This document shows positions 43,564 through 52,389 of a stretch of DNA of 64,000 nt, in pieces. The stretch lies in NCBI RefSeq assembly GCF_030441895.1, contig NZ_JARJAS010000002.1; one strand, written 5' to 3'. The notes below the pieces were generated by a model. That model did no database searches. It worked only from the letters and a program-made list of their open reading frames with translations, and was not told the origin of the DNA. Each line of letters begins with the position of its first letter. The stretch's first letter is position 1. The DNA is from Enterococcus_D entomosocium. Lineage in GTDB: Bacteria > Bacillota > Bacilli > Lactobacillales > Enterococcaceae. The translations under genes and the position numbers were made by a program.

Positions 43564-44466
43564 ATGAGTATATTAAAAGATGCTAAGCGATTACCAGCAA
43601 TTGATTGGAAATTATCGTTCTTCGGGGGGCATACACAAGAAGTCGATGAGGGATGGTCTGTAGCTGAGGACAAGCACTTGGCTTTTGAATTGATCTATGT
43701 CATTCAAGGAAGTGAAGATGTTATTATAGATAAGACTTGTTACCACTTAGAAACAAGTGACATGGTCATTATTCCCCCAAACAGCCTTCACAAAATCCAG
43801 GCCGGTCCTAAGCTTCATTATTTTTGCACGCATTTTGATATTGACGACCCAGATTTCGTCTCTGATATGATCAATTACAGCGATATTAAGATTACACCAC
43901 AAAGTAGTTTTTTTATAGAAATTAAAGAAGTAATCCAACGTTGGATACAATTGATCAATAACCCCACTATCAAAGAATTCGAGAAGAAAATGCACATTCA
44001 AATTTTATTATCCCAATTTCTGCTTATATTAAATCATGAGATTGAGAAAAAAAAGCAACAGCAGCTCTTCCAAGAAAACAGCAACTTAACGATTCACTAC
44101 GCAAAAACTATTTCAAAAAAAATTCAGTTAGAGTTACAGAAAATTTGGAAAGATCCTCAAAAACAGCGCTGTTTGTCTGATGTATCAATCAAGGAGCTGA
44201 TTGAAGAGATTGGTATCCAAGCATCTTATGGTAGTACACTCTTTAAAAGAGTGTATGGTCTTTCTCCAAAAAAATATGAATCATCCTTAATTTTAAAAGA
44301 AGCAAAAAATTTGCTTAAGATCCACTCCCTTTCGATTGATGAAATCAGTGAACAACTGCGTTTTAACTCCCTAGCAAGTTTCAGCAAACAATTTAAGCGG
44401 TGGGTCAACATGTCTCCGCAACAATACTGGAATAAGTACTACAAATCACTGAAAGAAAATGATTAG
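43564..44466 (+). CDS. AraC-family transcriptional regulator
   Basis: A 300-residue regulator with an N-terminal cupin-like sensor domain (FELIYVIQGSEDVII, VIIPPNSLHKIQ) and a C-terminal double-HTH AraC domain. The first helix pair is near SIKELIEEIGIQASYGSTLFK. The second region reads EISEQLRFNSLASFSKQFKRW and ends SPQQYW. It diverges from the GH42-MFS-ROK operon across 118 bp, so it most likely activates that operon when a galactoside is present. Start ATG 43564 has AGGTGG upstream. Confidence 0.9.
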   Translation: MSILKDAKRLPAIDWKLSFFGGHTQEVDEGWSVAEDKHLAFELIYVIQGSEDVIIDKTCYHLETSDMVIIPPNSLHKIQAGPKLHYFCTHFDIDDPDFVSDMINYSDIKITPQSSFFIEIKEVIQRWIQLINNPTIKEFEKKMHIQILLSQFLLILNHEIEKKKQQQLFQENSNLTIHYAKTISKKIQLELQKIWKDPQKQRCLSDVSIKELIEEIGIQASYGSTLFKRVYGLSPKKYESSLILKEAKNLLKIHSLSIDEISEQLRFNSLASFSKQFKRWVNMSPQQYWNKYYKSLKEND

Positions 44467-44468
44467 TC

Positions 44469-44510
44469 AAAAAAGTCGCTGAAAACAAGAGTGTTTTCAG
44501 CGGCTTTTTT
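44469..44510. terminator. Bidirectional terminator between araC-type gene and adhesin
   Basis: GTCGCTGAAAAC pairs with GTTTTCAGCGGC (12 bp, one G-U) around 6 nt, with A-runs and T-runs on either side. Confidence 0.9.
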
Positions 44511-44573
44511 TCCTTCAATTACTATTTTAATTTATTTCGATTTAACATTAACTAGTAGTAACTGAGGATTATT

Positions 44574-46205
44574 TTACTTTTTTATCCCAATGGATGGAGA
44601 CCGCCACTTAATCACGATGACTAACCCTATTAACAATATACCCAATGCAGTCATCCAATTATTGGCAACATCATTTGTTTGGGGCAAGTATTGCTTTCTA
44701 TTCGAATTTTTTCCTTTGGATGTTTCTGTTTCTTGACTATTTTTGCTGGACGAATAAAGCGGCACGCCCCCTCCACTACTGTTCGAAGTTTGTTCAAAAA
44801 TACCACTCATACTACTAGTACTACTTCCACTACTTGGTTCGGTTGTACTACTGGTGCTGCTTTCACTACTTGGTTCCGTGATACTACTTGTACTGCTTTC
44901 ACTACTTTGTTCCGTAGTACTACTAGTGCTGCTGGTGCTACTTGGTTGCGTGCTACTACTGGTGCTGCTCTCACTACTTGGTTCCGTGCTACTGCTAGTG
45001 CTACTTTCACTACTTGGTTCCGTAGTACTACTAGTGCTGCTTTCACTACTTGGTTCCGTGCTACTACTTGTACTGCTTTCGCTACTTGGTTCCGTGCTGC
45101 TACTGGTGCTGCTTTCACTACTTGGTTCCGTGCTACTACTTGTACTGCTTTCGCTACTTGGTTCCGTGCTGCTACTGGTGCTGCTTTCACTACTTGGTTC
45201 CGTGCTACTACTTGTACTGCTTTCACTACTTGGTTCCGTGCTGCTGGACTCCCCTGGTTCACCGGTTCCGCCACCACCGCCACCATAGCGTGGCGTATAG
45301 CCAGTAATACTGCTTGTTCTTGGCACATCATTGACCACGGCATCAAGGATGCCCCGATTGGTATATTGTTCCAATGAACCATCCGTTTCTGTTTTGTAGG
45401 TAATGTAGATCCGTTCCTCCGTATCCCGCAAAGGAATTTCAAAGGAGCCATCACTATTTAAAACGATCGGTACTTGCTCAACATACGTTGGGTTGGAAAC
45501 GCTGGGGCCGTAAACCACTCGGGCAGTCGTACTGATGAGTGTCTGATGGGGACCTAAAATATCAATAAACGTTCCATCTTTGATCGTCACTTGATTTGTA
45601 TCAAACGAGTTGATGTACACACGCCAATCAATAATCCGTTTGGGTTCTTGCGTACCTAAATACAGTCCTTGTTTGGTGAGTAAGGCTCCCTCCCCTGTAT
45701 CATCCACTGCTTGAATAAAAATAGGCACCGATTGCGTTCCATTTACTGTTTCGAAGTTGATGTTGTTGATTTGGTTCTCTGTCACTTCATCGCTGAACTT
45801 TGTCCAAAAATAAAAGTCCCCGTGTACATTGGTATTTTGTTCGACAAATTCCGTGAAAACAAAGGTCAGCTGATTGCCAACTTGGGTAACATTGACCACT
45901 AAGTTGTTATTTTCATCGTATAAAGCATACGTATTATTGACGCCTTCAATCTCAACTGGCAAGGTGACAGTCGCTTTGTCACCGGCTTTTAAATCTCCTA
46001 AATCCTCCAAACTCCAGGTCATATCTATTTTGAAGGAATCATCCTTTTCAATACTTGTGATGACCTCGTTGCGGCTATTAACGATCGATACATTTGTGAT
46101 CAGGTTGGCACCCACATCGGTTTCCCCATAAACAATCCGGATACCAGCAAATAAAGGAATCAGCAACAGTAAGACTGCAAATGCTTTTCCAAGTCGTGTG
46201 ATCAT
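44574..46205 (-). CDS. Cna-like adhesin with Ser/Thr repeat stalk and LPQTN anchor
   Basis: A 543-residue surface adhesin of MSCRAMM type. A signal peptide (about 1-27) precedes two beta-sandwich regions resembling the collagen-adhesin N1/N2 modules (about 30-165 and 175-290); the second ends in ITYKTETDG and YTNRG, usual for this fold. A glycine run near 308-313 leads to a stalk of twelve 12-residue repeats (TEPSSESSTSSS type, residues 323-466). The sorting signal LPQTN (507-511) is followed by a membrane helix and a basic tail; the last residue of the motif is Asn rather than Gly. The ligand is unknown. The start has a GGGAGGAG site. Confidence 0.87.
   Translation of the reverse strand: MITRLGKAFAVLLLLIPLFAGIRIVYGETDVGANLITNVSIVNSRNEVITSIEKDDSFKIDMTWSLEDLGDLKAGDKATVTLPVEIEGVNNTYALYDENNNLVVNVTQVGNQLTFVFTEFVEQNTNVHGDFYFWTKFSDEVTENQINNINFETVNGTQSVPIFIQAVDDTGEGALLTKQGLYLGTQEPKRIIDWRVYINSFDTNQVTIKDGTFIDILGPHQTLISTTARVVYGPSVSNPTYVEQVPIVLNSDGSFEIPLRDTEERIYITYKTETDGSLEQYTNRGILDAVVNDVPRTSSITGYTPRYGGGGGGTGEPGESSSTEPSSESSTSSSTEPSSESSTSSSTEPSSESSTSSSTEPSSESSTSSSTEPSSESSTSSSTEPSSESSTSSTTEPSSESSTSSSTEPSSESSTSSSTQPSSTSSTSSTTEQSSESSTSSITEPSSESSTSSTTEPSSGSSTSSMSGIFEQTSNSSGGGVPLYSSSKNSQETETSKGKNSNRKQYLPQTNDVANNWMTALGILLIGLVIVIKWRSPSIGIKK
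44808..45239 (-). repeat. 12 tandem 36-bp repeats in the adhesin stalk
   Basis: Twelve in-frame 36-bp units code for TEPSSESSTSSS and variants. The first eight units are nearly identical, while units 9, 10 and 12 carry changes (TQPSSTSS, TEQSSESS, TEPSSGSS). Units lie close enough in sequence to change number by slippage or recombination without breaking frame. Confidence 0.93.
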
Positions 46206-46415
46206 TGGTCTCCTCCCTCAAATAAGTGCTTCCCTAAATCCATCGACCGCAGCCTTCACTGTACTCGAAATGAATTTTGCATCTGACAGTTGTCGTGTTC
46301 TAAAAGTGTCTCTTCGTTTGTTTGACAAAATGAGCGTTACTTAATTTTATCTGCTTTTCAATGATTTGCACAATTAAAAGGCTTCATGGATAGAAATTTA
46401 GACAAACTAGCTAAT

Positions 46416-46459
46416 AAAAAGCCAAATCCCAATCAGTACAAACTGAAAGAGATTTGGCT
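46416..46459 (-). terminator. Intrinsic terminator after the Bce permease
   Basis: AGCCAAATC pairs with GATTTGGCT (9 bp) with an inner CAGT/ACTG stem; TTTTT follows on the minus strand. Confidence 0.85.
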
Positions 46460-46470
46460 TGAAGAATAAA

Positions 46471-48561
46471 TTACTCTGTAGGATCGGCGATCCTATCAAT
46501 TTGCTGCAAGTACCGATACTGACAAACAAAGTAAAAAACGATTTGGAAAATCAAAAAGAGACTAACAATCACACCATAGTATTGCCATACAGGCAATTCT
46601 ACTAAAATACGCAAAGCGGTCATTGCCACCGCAAAATGGATCATTGCCACGACTGTTGGCAAGAAGTACATCACTTGCAGTTGGCGTCGCAGAACTTTGT
46701 GACGCTCCTTCGGCGACACACCTAAGATATGCAAGGAACGGTGGTACGCCCCATCTTTATCTAAATCTGCAAATAAACGGAAATAGATAATTGAAGCGGA
46801 GAAAATAAAGAAAACCGAACCCAGTAATACCGTGATCATTAAGATGATGCCATTTCCTTGACGATTTTCTTGGAAAACTTGGTATTTCGAGGTATAAGAC
46901 GTACGCATCGGAATGTCTTTTGCTGCTTCTGCCCACTCTTCATCCGTATAGTCACCTTTGGCTTCAAACTCCTGACTGAGCTCTTCGTATTGCTGATCGA
47001 TCAAGGCATTTTCTTTATCTAAATTCCCATTGAAATCAAATACCAATTCAGGTGTTTCAGCCCATTCTGGATAGTCTAACCAAATAAAACCAGATTCCAT
47101 ATCGTCGGCGGATTTTTGCAAGAGGGCTTGCCACTCCTCAAAGGTTTTATCTGTCACAACTGACAGTCCAAAGTAATTTAGAGAAAGCATTGAGGGACTG
47201 TGGACAATCGTAACATCTTTTTTTATACCGGTCTCTGATCCCAATTCGATTGGATAGATACTTGTACGTTCGTTCTCAGGGACTTCTAGAAGCTGTTTTC
47301 GACGTGAATAATTAGCACTAAGTGTCATTATTTGATTATCTGCAACAGAATCAGCTTCCTCACCAATTTGTTTCATCATTTTCTGATAGTCGCTTTCTCG
47401 CATAATTGAAAAGCCATTCGTCGTATAGAATGAATCATTCGTAACTGCAGATTCATCAAGATTCGCATATGCCCATAGTAAGGAAACACTATCCGTTACA
47501 GGCGCATACCCTTTTTCTTCTATAGCAGTTTTAATTTCGTTTACTTTTCCCTCGGTATGATTGAGGTCTTCTGGCCCAGACCACGGAAACACATAGGCTA
47601 CACTGATTCCTTGGATCGAAGAAAAAGAAGAGCTGCCGATTGCCAACATCACGGAAATCCCAACGAATGCCACGGAGGTACTAATAGCGATCAGACTATA
47701 CATCGCCGCATTGTCTCGCATGCGAAAGATCCATTCGCTGATAGTCAACATCCGAGTGCCCCGTAAGAAGGTCGACCGTTTCTTTAATCGTTTCAACAGA
47801 AATACGCTGAACTGATGGAATGACAAAATCGTGCCTGCAACAGTCAACAAGACTCCTAGCATAAGTGGCAGCATTGAGTACGTTTGGAAGCTAAAATAAA
47901 AGACCAATCCATAGCCAATTAGTAACAGCACAATTCCTGAAAAAGCCAATGCCCAATGACTTTTTGGCTCAGGACGCGGTTTTTCATTTTCCTTGATCAA
48001 GGAGATGATCTGCTCTCCTTGCAAAGCCCGAGTACTGAAAAAGGAGATCAAGAGAAAAATAAAAACATAAATCCCAAAGGTCAATCCTAAACCTTCCATA
48101 GGAACCATAAATTTCAGTCCTTCTGTTAGATACATGACATTTTGCGCAATCAGCAGCAATAATTTCGTCAATAAAATCCCTAACCCAATACCGGTCACTG
48201 TGGCACAGGTTCCTAAAAGGGCATTTTCGACAAACAAAATCTTTCGCAGATCTTTTTCTTCGATCCCCAAAATCAAGTAGATTGCCAGATCACGTTTGCG
48301 TCGTTTTAAAAAGACCACAAATGTATACCATAAAAACAACAGCGACAGTAAAGCGATCACCACAAGTGCGACGGATAGACCGACCTTCGCCAATTCTGAA
48401 AGTGTACCGCTATTGGACAAATTTTCTTCCAATTGCGGATGAAAGAGCAAAAGACTAAAGATATAAAACACCATCGCCGCAAAGGCGCTACTGACGAAGT
48501 AGGCCGCATAGGTTCGAAAATTCCCCCGCAGATTACGAATGATCAACTGTCTGAAATTCAT
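46471..48561 (-). CDS. Bce-type ABC transporter permease (FtsX family)
   Basis: The permease of a peptide-antibiotic detoxification and sensing transporter. It has 696 residues, about ten membrane helices, and the large extracellular domain between helices 7 and 8 (about 310-570) that marks BceB-type permeases. In known systems this domain recognises the lipid II cycle/antibiotic complex and signals to the partner kinase. The first 29 bp overlap the end of the ATPase gene, and a GGAGG site lies in that overlap. It ends the order regulator-kinase-ATPase-permease. The antibiotic cannot be told. Confidence 0.9.
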   Translation of the reverse strand: MNFRQLIIRNLRGNFRTYAAYFVSSAFAAMVFYIFSLLLFHPQLEENLSNSGTLSELAKVGLSVALVVIALLSLLFLWYTFVVFLKRRKRDLAIYLILGIEEKDLRKILFVENALLGTCATVTGIGLGILLTKLLLLIAQNVMYLTEGLKFMVPMEGLGLTFGIYVFIFLLISFFSTRALQGEQIISLIKENEKPRPEPKSHWALAFSGIVLLLIGYGLVFYFSFQTYSMLPLMLGVLLTVAGTILSFHQFSVFLLKRLKKRSTFLRGTRMLTISEWIFRMRDNAAMYSLIAISTSVAFVGISVMLAIGSSSFSSIQGISVAYVFPWSGPEDLNHTEGKVNEIKTAIEEKGYAPVTDSVSLLWAYANLDESAVTNDSFYTTNGFSIMRESDYQKMMKQIGEEADSVADNQIMTLSANYSRRKQLLEVPENERTSIYPIELGSETGIKKDVTIVHSPSMLSLNYFGLSVVTDKTFEEWQALLQKSADDMESGFIWLDYPEWAETPELVFDFNGNLDKENALIDQQYEELSQEFEAKGDYTDEEWAEAAKDIPMRTSYTSKYQVFQENRQGNGIILMITVLLGSVFFIFSASIIYFRLFADLDKDGAYHRSLHILGVSPKERHKVLRRQLQVMYFLPTVVAMIHFAVAMTALRILVELPVWQYYGVIVSLFLIFQIVFYFVCQYRYLQQIDRIADPTE

Positions 48562-49306
48562 GACGGCGACCTCCTAAATGTGCTAGGACTTCAAGAATTT
48601 TTTGATAAAATTGCTGTTGATCAGCCCCGCGATAGACTTCGTTATACAGCTTTCCATCTTTGATGAAAACGACCCGATCAGAAAAGCTGGCAGAATAAGG
48701 ATCATGGGTGACCATCATGGTGGTGACCTTAAGTTGCTTGTTCATCTGACTTAGTATTTCCATGACATCTCGTGCTGCCTTTGAATCAAGATTGCCCGTC
48801 GGTTCATCTGCTAAAAGCAATTCCGGTTGATGGATCAAAGCTCTAGCAATCGCAACTCTCTGCTGCTCTCCACCGGAAAGCTGATAGATGCGTTTGTCTT
48901 TTTTCTCATAGATCCCAAGCTCACGTAATAGCTGTTCCGAACGTTCTTTCATCTCAAGAACCGGCACCCGATCCAATGTCAGTGGTAAAATCACATTCTC
49001 AAGCACGCTCAATGGCGAAAGTAAATTGTAGTTTTGAAAAACAAAACCTAGTTGCCGACGACGAAACTCCGCGAGTTTTTGCTTAGATAATTCTAGGGGC
49101 TGCTCGCCCTTGATGATCACCGAACCTGAAGTCGGTTTATCCAATGTTGCCACCAAATTCAGCATGGTGGTCTTGCCACTGCCAGATGGACCCATAATGC
49201 TGATAAATTCTCCTTCTGGCACTTTGAGATCGATTTGCTGTAAAACCTCAACAGACACTTCCCCTGTATAGGTTTTCGATACATTTTTCAATTCTAGTAA
49301 AGCCAT
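48533..49306 (-). CDS. Bce-type ABC transporter ATP-binding protein
   Basis: An ATPase of the MacB/BceA type. Walker A is IMGPSGSGKTT near residue 40, the signature LSGGEQQR, Walker B LLLADEPTGNLD, and the H-loop MVTHDP. I start at ATG 49306 (257 residues), 8 nt after AAGGAG; ATG 49309, one codon earlier, is also possible. It overlaps the permease gene by 29 bp. The upstream gap to the kinase holds a perfect BceR-type box, so transcription of these two genes is probably switched on by the neighbouring response regulator. Confidence 0.92.
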   Translation of the reverse strand: MALLELKNVSKTYTGEVSVEVLQQIDLKVPEGEFISIMGPSGSGKTTMLNLVATLDKPTSGSVIIKGEQPLELSKQKLAEFRRRQLGFVFQNYNLLSPLSVLENVILPLTLDRVPVLEMKERSEQLLRELGIYEKKDKRIYQLSGGEQQRVAIARALIHQPELLLADEPTGNLDSKAARDVMEILSQMNKQLKVTTMMVTHDPYSASFSDRVVFIKDGKLYNEVYRGADQQQFYQKILEVLAHLGGRRHEFQTVDHS

Positions 49307-49375
49307 CATCTTCACTCCTTTGCTACCAGTTTAGCAGGCGGCACCGCAATCAGTTATCGATTTCATGATAGAAAG

Positions 49376-49391
49376 CTTACAAAATTGTAAG
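49376..49391. promoter_or_regulatory. BceR-type inverted repeat before the transporter genes
   Basis: CTTACAAAATTGTAAG, fitting TNACA-N4-TGTAA, 70 bp before the ATPase start and just after the kinase stop codon. This is the location expected for the regulator's main target site. Confidence 0.78.
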
Positions 49392-49398
49392 AAAGCCT

Positions 49399-50346
49399 TC
49401 ACCTCCGAAATGTTAGGGTAACCGTCGTGCCTTGATTCTCCATAGAGGCAAGCGACACATCGATATCTAATTGCGTACTGATCGTTTCAACTAAATAAAG
49501 ACCGATCCCAGTTGCCTCTCCTGTTTGCCGCCCATTCTGCCCTGTATAAAAGGGGCGAAAAACCCGCGGGAGATCCGCTGCTGCAATCCCGCATCCTTCA
49601 TCTGCGATCGTCAAGCTTCTAGAAAACGGATCAATTTCAAAATAGACTTTGCTCTCTGCTGTTGAGTACTTAATGGCGTTGCTAATGAGTTGAAAGAGCA
49701 GAATACCTAGCCATTTTTTGTCTGTTGTCACCGTGATATCTGCTTCACTCATCAGCTTCGGATAGACTTCACTGCGAATAAAATTCCGCTTCTGGTCACC
49801 GATACTGTGTTTTAACAATTCCAACAGTGAGGCTGACTCGATAACGAAGTCCTCCGTGAAATCTTCCAAGCGCACAAAATTCAGCGCAGTCACTAAGCCA
49901 CTTTTTAAGCGATCTGTTTCAGCCAAAAGATCATAGCTATCGACTTCTTCACTTTCAGCCATTAGCGCCAAAACTGAGACAGGTGTTTTCATTTGATGAA
50001 CCCAGATATTCATGAAACGAATATGATTTTGATGGTGCTGATCTAATTCTGTCAGCCGCTCTTGCTCATGCTGCTCTTGTGCATCGAACTGCTTGCGCCA
50101 TTGCCTGGAAAGGTAGCCATTGCTTCGGTGTGTCGCTCTTCCATGCTTGATATAATGATAAAACGCAGTATTGGAAAGGTAATCTGCCAAATAAACAAGA
50201 ACAATGAATAGCCCGAATAGAAGCAGACCATAACCAATCACGAGGTTATTTCGATAGCCATCCAACCAAATCACTAAAACGAACAATGAAATGGCTAGGA
50301 AGGTAACGAGTAGTTTAGTTAAATGAACACTTACATATGCTCTCAT
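49399..50346 (-). CDS. Intramembrane-sensing histidine kinase (BceS-like)
   Basis: A 315-residue kinase with two membrane helices (about 10-32 and 37-55) and almost no extracellular loop, as in kinases that sense through a partner ABC transporter. The phospho-acceptor is in IWVHQMKTPVSVL. The N box is QLISNAIKYS and the G box reads GIGLYLVET. Its start overlaps the regulator stop by four bases (ATGA). With the BceAB-type transporter next door it should detect cell-wall-active peptides by transporter flux. Confidence 0.91.
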   Translation of the reverse strand: MRAYVSVHLTKLLVTFLAISLFVLVIWLDGYRNNLVIGYGLLLFGLFIVLVYLADYLSNTAFYHYIKHGRATHRSNGYLSRQWRKQFDAQEQHEQERLTELDQHHQNHIRFMNIWVHQMKTPVSVLALMAESEEVDSYDLLAETDRLKSGLVTALNFVRLEDFTEDFVIESASLLELLKHSIGDQKRNFIRSEVYPKLMSEADITVTTDKKWLGILLFQLISNAIKYSTAESKVYFEIDPFSRSLTIADEGCGIAAADLPRVFRPFYTGQNGRQTGEATGIGLYLVETISTQLDIDVSLASMENQGTTVTLTFRR

Positions 50347-51038
50347 TCTTCTGTACCTACTACCGATAAGGCGTAACCCTTGCCGCGAATCGTTTGGATC
50401 GGATCATTGATGCCCATTGCCGCCAATTTTTTTCGCAAACGGCCAACATTGACAGAAAGCGTATTGTCATCAACGAAACGCTCATCATCCCATAATAGAT
50501 TTAAAATCCGTTCCCGTTTGACCATTTCTGGGTGCGCTGACATTAAAAGGGTCAATAATTCTCCTTCTCGAACAGTCAGCCATTCACTGGCTTCACGATA
50601 GACCATCTTCAACGCTTCCGGATAATAGGTCAATTCGCCAGCTTTCAAGCTTCTCGCCCGATCAGACTGTGCATAATTCCCATAGACTCTGCGAATATGG
50701 CTCTTCACTTTAGCCAGCAGCAAGTCATAAGAAAAAGGTTTGACCAGATAATCATCAGCACCGTATTCTAATGCCATCACTTGGTCCATATTGCCGTCAC
50801 GTGCGGAGATGAAGAGAATTGGAACCAATGAATGTTCCCTGATTTTTTGGCACCAATAAAACCCATCATAATAAGGCAGATTGACATCTAACAAAACCAA
50901 ATCAGGTTGGATCATCAAGAATTCAGCTAAAACCGCAGCGAAATTTTCCGGAACAAAGGTTTGATACGCATAGCGGGATAATTGATTTTCCATCATTTTG
51001 ACTAACGATTTGTCATCTTCGACCACGAATATTTTCAT
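50343..51038 (-). CDS. OmpR-family response regulator (BceR-like)
   Basis: A 231-residue regulator. The receiver domain has acidic residues EDD near the start, the phospho-aspartate in LVLLDVNLPYYDG, and lysine in LVKPFSYD. The C-terminal OmpR winged helix includes RLRKKLAAMG and IQTIRGKGYAL. I start at ATG 51038 with AGGAGGGG close upstream; the frame is open for 11 more codons without a site. It is the first gene of the regulator-kinase unit. Its likely binding sites are the two identical boxes at 49376-49391 and 37741-37756. Confidence 0.92.
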   Translation of the reverse strand: MKIFVVEDDKSLVKMMENQLSRYAYQTFVPENFAAVLAEFLMIQPDLVLLDVNLPYYDGFYWCQKIREHSLVPILFISARDGNMDQVMALEYGADDYLVKPFSYDLLLAKVKSHIRRVYGNYAQSDRARSLKAGELTYYPEALKMVYREASEWLTVREGELLTLLMSAHPEMVKRERILNLLWDDERFVDDNTLSVNVGRLRKKLAAMGINDPIQTIRGKGYALSVVGTEE

Positions 51039-51128
51039 AGAACCCCTCCTGTTTTCTCTAAAGTTTACCAAAACTACGTGAAAAATACTGCAAAATTCCA
51101 GCTTTTTTAAAAAAAGTACACTTATTTA

Positions 51129-51157
51129 TTGTAAGCAAAATTATTTTATAGTATACT
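51129..51157 (+). promoter_or_regulatory. Promoter of the azoreductase gene
   Basis: TTGTAA (51129-51134) and TATACT (51152-51157) with a 17-bp spacer, about 43 bp before the start codon. Confidence 0.75.
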
Positions 51158-51200
51158 ACGTTTTGTGATTAAAACTTACTTAAAGTAAAGGTGGAAAAAA

Positions 51201-51818
51201 ATGAAAAATATTTTAGTTGTTAAAGCCAATAACCGTCCTGATGGAGTATCTGCAAAAATGTTTGATACGTTCGTTGAAAATCTTGATACGAACAATGTGG
51301 ACGTTGTAACCTTTGATGTGTACGCACAACCAATGCCTTATATCGGTCAAACGTTATTTGAAGCATTTGGCAAACTTTCACAAGAACAAGAATTAAACCA
51401 AGAAGAACAAGAATTGATGACTGTCCGTCAAGATGTGATGAACAAATTCGCAGCAGCAGATACCATCGTTTTCGCTTTCCCAATGTGGAACCTAACGATC
51501 CCAGCAGCTTTGCACACATTCATCGACTATATCTTCCAAGCTGGCTTTACTTTCTCTTATAACGAAGATGGTTCAATGAACCAATTGTTGAAAGACAAAG
51601 AAATCGTTCTACTGAATGCCCGTGGTGGTGTTTACTCAGGCGAAATGAGCGCAATGGAAAACGCTGTAACCTTTATGGAAAAAGTTTTCGGTGGTATGTT
51701 CGGCATGAACATCACAGAAGAAGTAATCATCGAAGGTCACAATGCAGATCCTTCTAAAACAGCAGAAATCATTGCTGAAGGTTTAGAACGCGTAGCAGCA
51801 GCTGCGAAAAAATTCTAA
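51201..51818 (+). CDS. azoR: FMN-dependent NADH-azoreductase (flavodoxin-like fold)
   Basis: A flavodoxin-fold quinone/azo reductase using FMN and NAD(P)H; the family detoxifies quinones and azo dyes. It has 205 residues. FMN-binding loops are visible as FAFPMWNLTIPA and LNARGGVYS. The N-terminus ILVVKANNRPDGVSAK is the phosphate loop. The size and motif style match the enterococcal AzoA type. It is monocistronic with a clear promoter and a strong terminator. The physiological substrate is more likely quinones than azo dyes. Confidence 0.9.
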   Translation: MKNILVVKANNRPDGVSAKMFDTFVENLDTNNVDVVTFDVYAQPMPYIGQTLFEAFGKLSQEQELNQEEQELMTVRQDVMNKFAAADTIVFAFPMWNLTIPAALHTFIDYIFQAGFTFSYNEDGSMNQLLKDKEIVLLNARGGVYSGEMSAMENAVTFMEKVFGGMFGMNITEEVIIEGHNADPSKTAEIIAEGLERVAAAAKKF

Positions 51819-51833
51819 TCATTGCTATCGATC

Positions 51834-51876
51834 AACTCCTCAACAAAGCACTATTGCTGGTTGAGGAGTTTTTTTA
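51834..51876 (+). terminator. Intrinsic terminator after the azoreductase gene
   Basis: AACTCCTCAAC pairs perfectly with GTTGAGGAGTT (11 bp), 15-nt loop, then a run of T residues. Confidence 0.93.
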
Positions 51877-51907
51877 TCTAAACATGTTGATCGTCCATTG
51901 GATCGAT

Positions 51908-51947
51908 AAAACAAAGATGCCCCTTAGAACAGAGCGGTCTAAGGGGC
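51908..51947 (-). terminator. Intrinsic terminator after the cytidine deaminase gene
   Basis: GCCCCTTAGA pairs with TCTAAGGGGC (10 bp perfect) around 9 nt; on the minus strand ATCTTTGTTTTA follows. Confidence 0.8.
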
Positions 51948-51958
51948 TAAATCTCTTT

Positions 51959-52345
51959 TTATTTTGATGCTTTCCAATCAAAAGGCAACAGCTCTTCTAT
52001 CGTCATGATTTTTCCTGCTGCGATCATGACCTGCGTGTTGTGGTTGGCAGGATCCAGCTGGCTGATGAATTCACGGCAACGACCACAAGGTGGGATCGGC
52101 TCACCTGCCGAATTGATTGCAACCATCTGTAACACCCGCTGCTGCCCATCGGTGATCATTTGCGCAGCCGCAGCTTGTTCGGCGCAAAAACCCATGGAAC
52201 AGCTGGTATCGATACAGATCCCTGTATAAATCTGTCCATCTGCAGTAGCCAGAGCTGCCGCGACACTCCCTGCTTCTGCAAATTGAGAGAGCTGTCTGAA
52301 TCCCAGTTTTTGTTTCGCGGCATCGATCAGCAACTGAAAGTCCAT
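51959..52345 (-). CDS. Cytidine deaminase-family protein
   Basis: A zinc-dependent nucleoside deaminase of 128 residues, probably converting cytidine and deoxycytidine to the uridine forms in salvage. The zinc motif CAE is in GFCAEQAAAA and the second pair in PPCGRCREF. It is a tetrameric short-type family member by length. CAEQ rather than the common CAER leaves some doubt, so a related blasticidin-type or other nucleoside deaminase is possible. It lies 44 bp after the endonuclease IV gene on the same strand, with a terminator behind it. Confidence 0.85.
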   Translation of the reverse strand: MDFQLLIDAAKQKLGFRQLSQFAEAGSVAAALATADGQIYTGICIDTSCSMGFCAEQAAAAQMITDGQQRVLQMVAINSAGEPIPPCGRCREFISQLDPANHNTQVMIAAGKIMTIEELLPFDWKASK

Positions 52346-52389
52346 TTTTCTTCCTCCAAAATAAGCTGGTTCATAGTTAAATGAACCGT

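Noticed and set aside
44679..45377. Long plus-strand reading frame (232 codons) across the adhesin stalk, and another on the minus strand at 44807-45454
   Set aside because: Both are side effects of the 36-bp repeat, which has no stops in several frames. Their products are monotonous (LLVLLSLLGSV-like or VVARNQVVKAA-like), they have no ribosome site, and the adhesin frame has a signal peptide, folded domains and an anchor.
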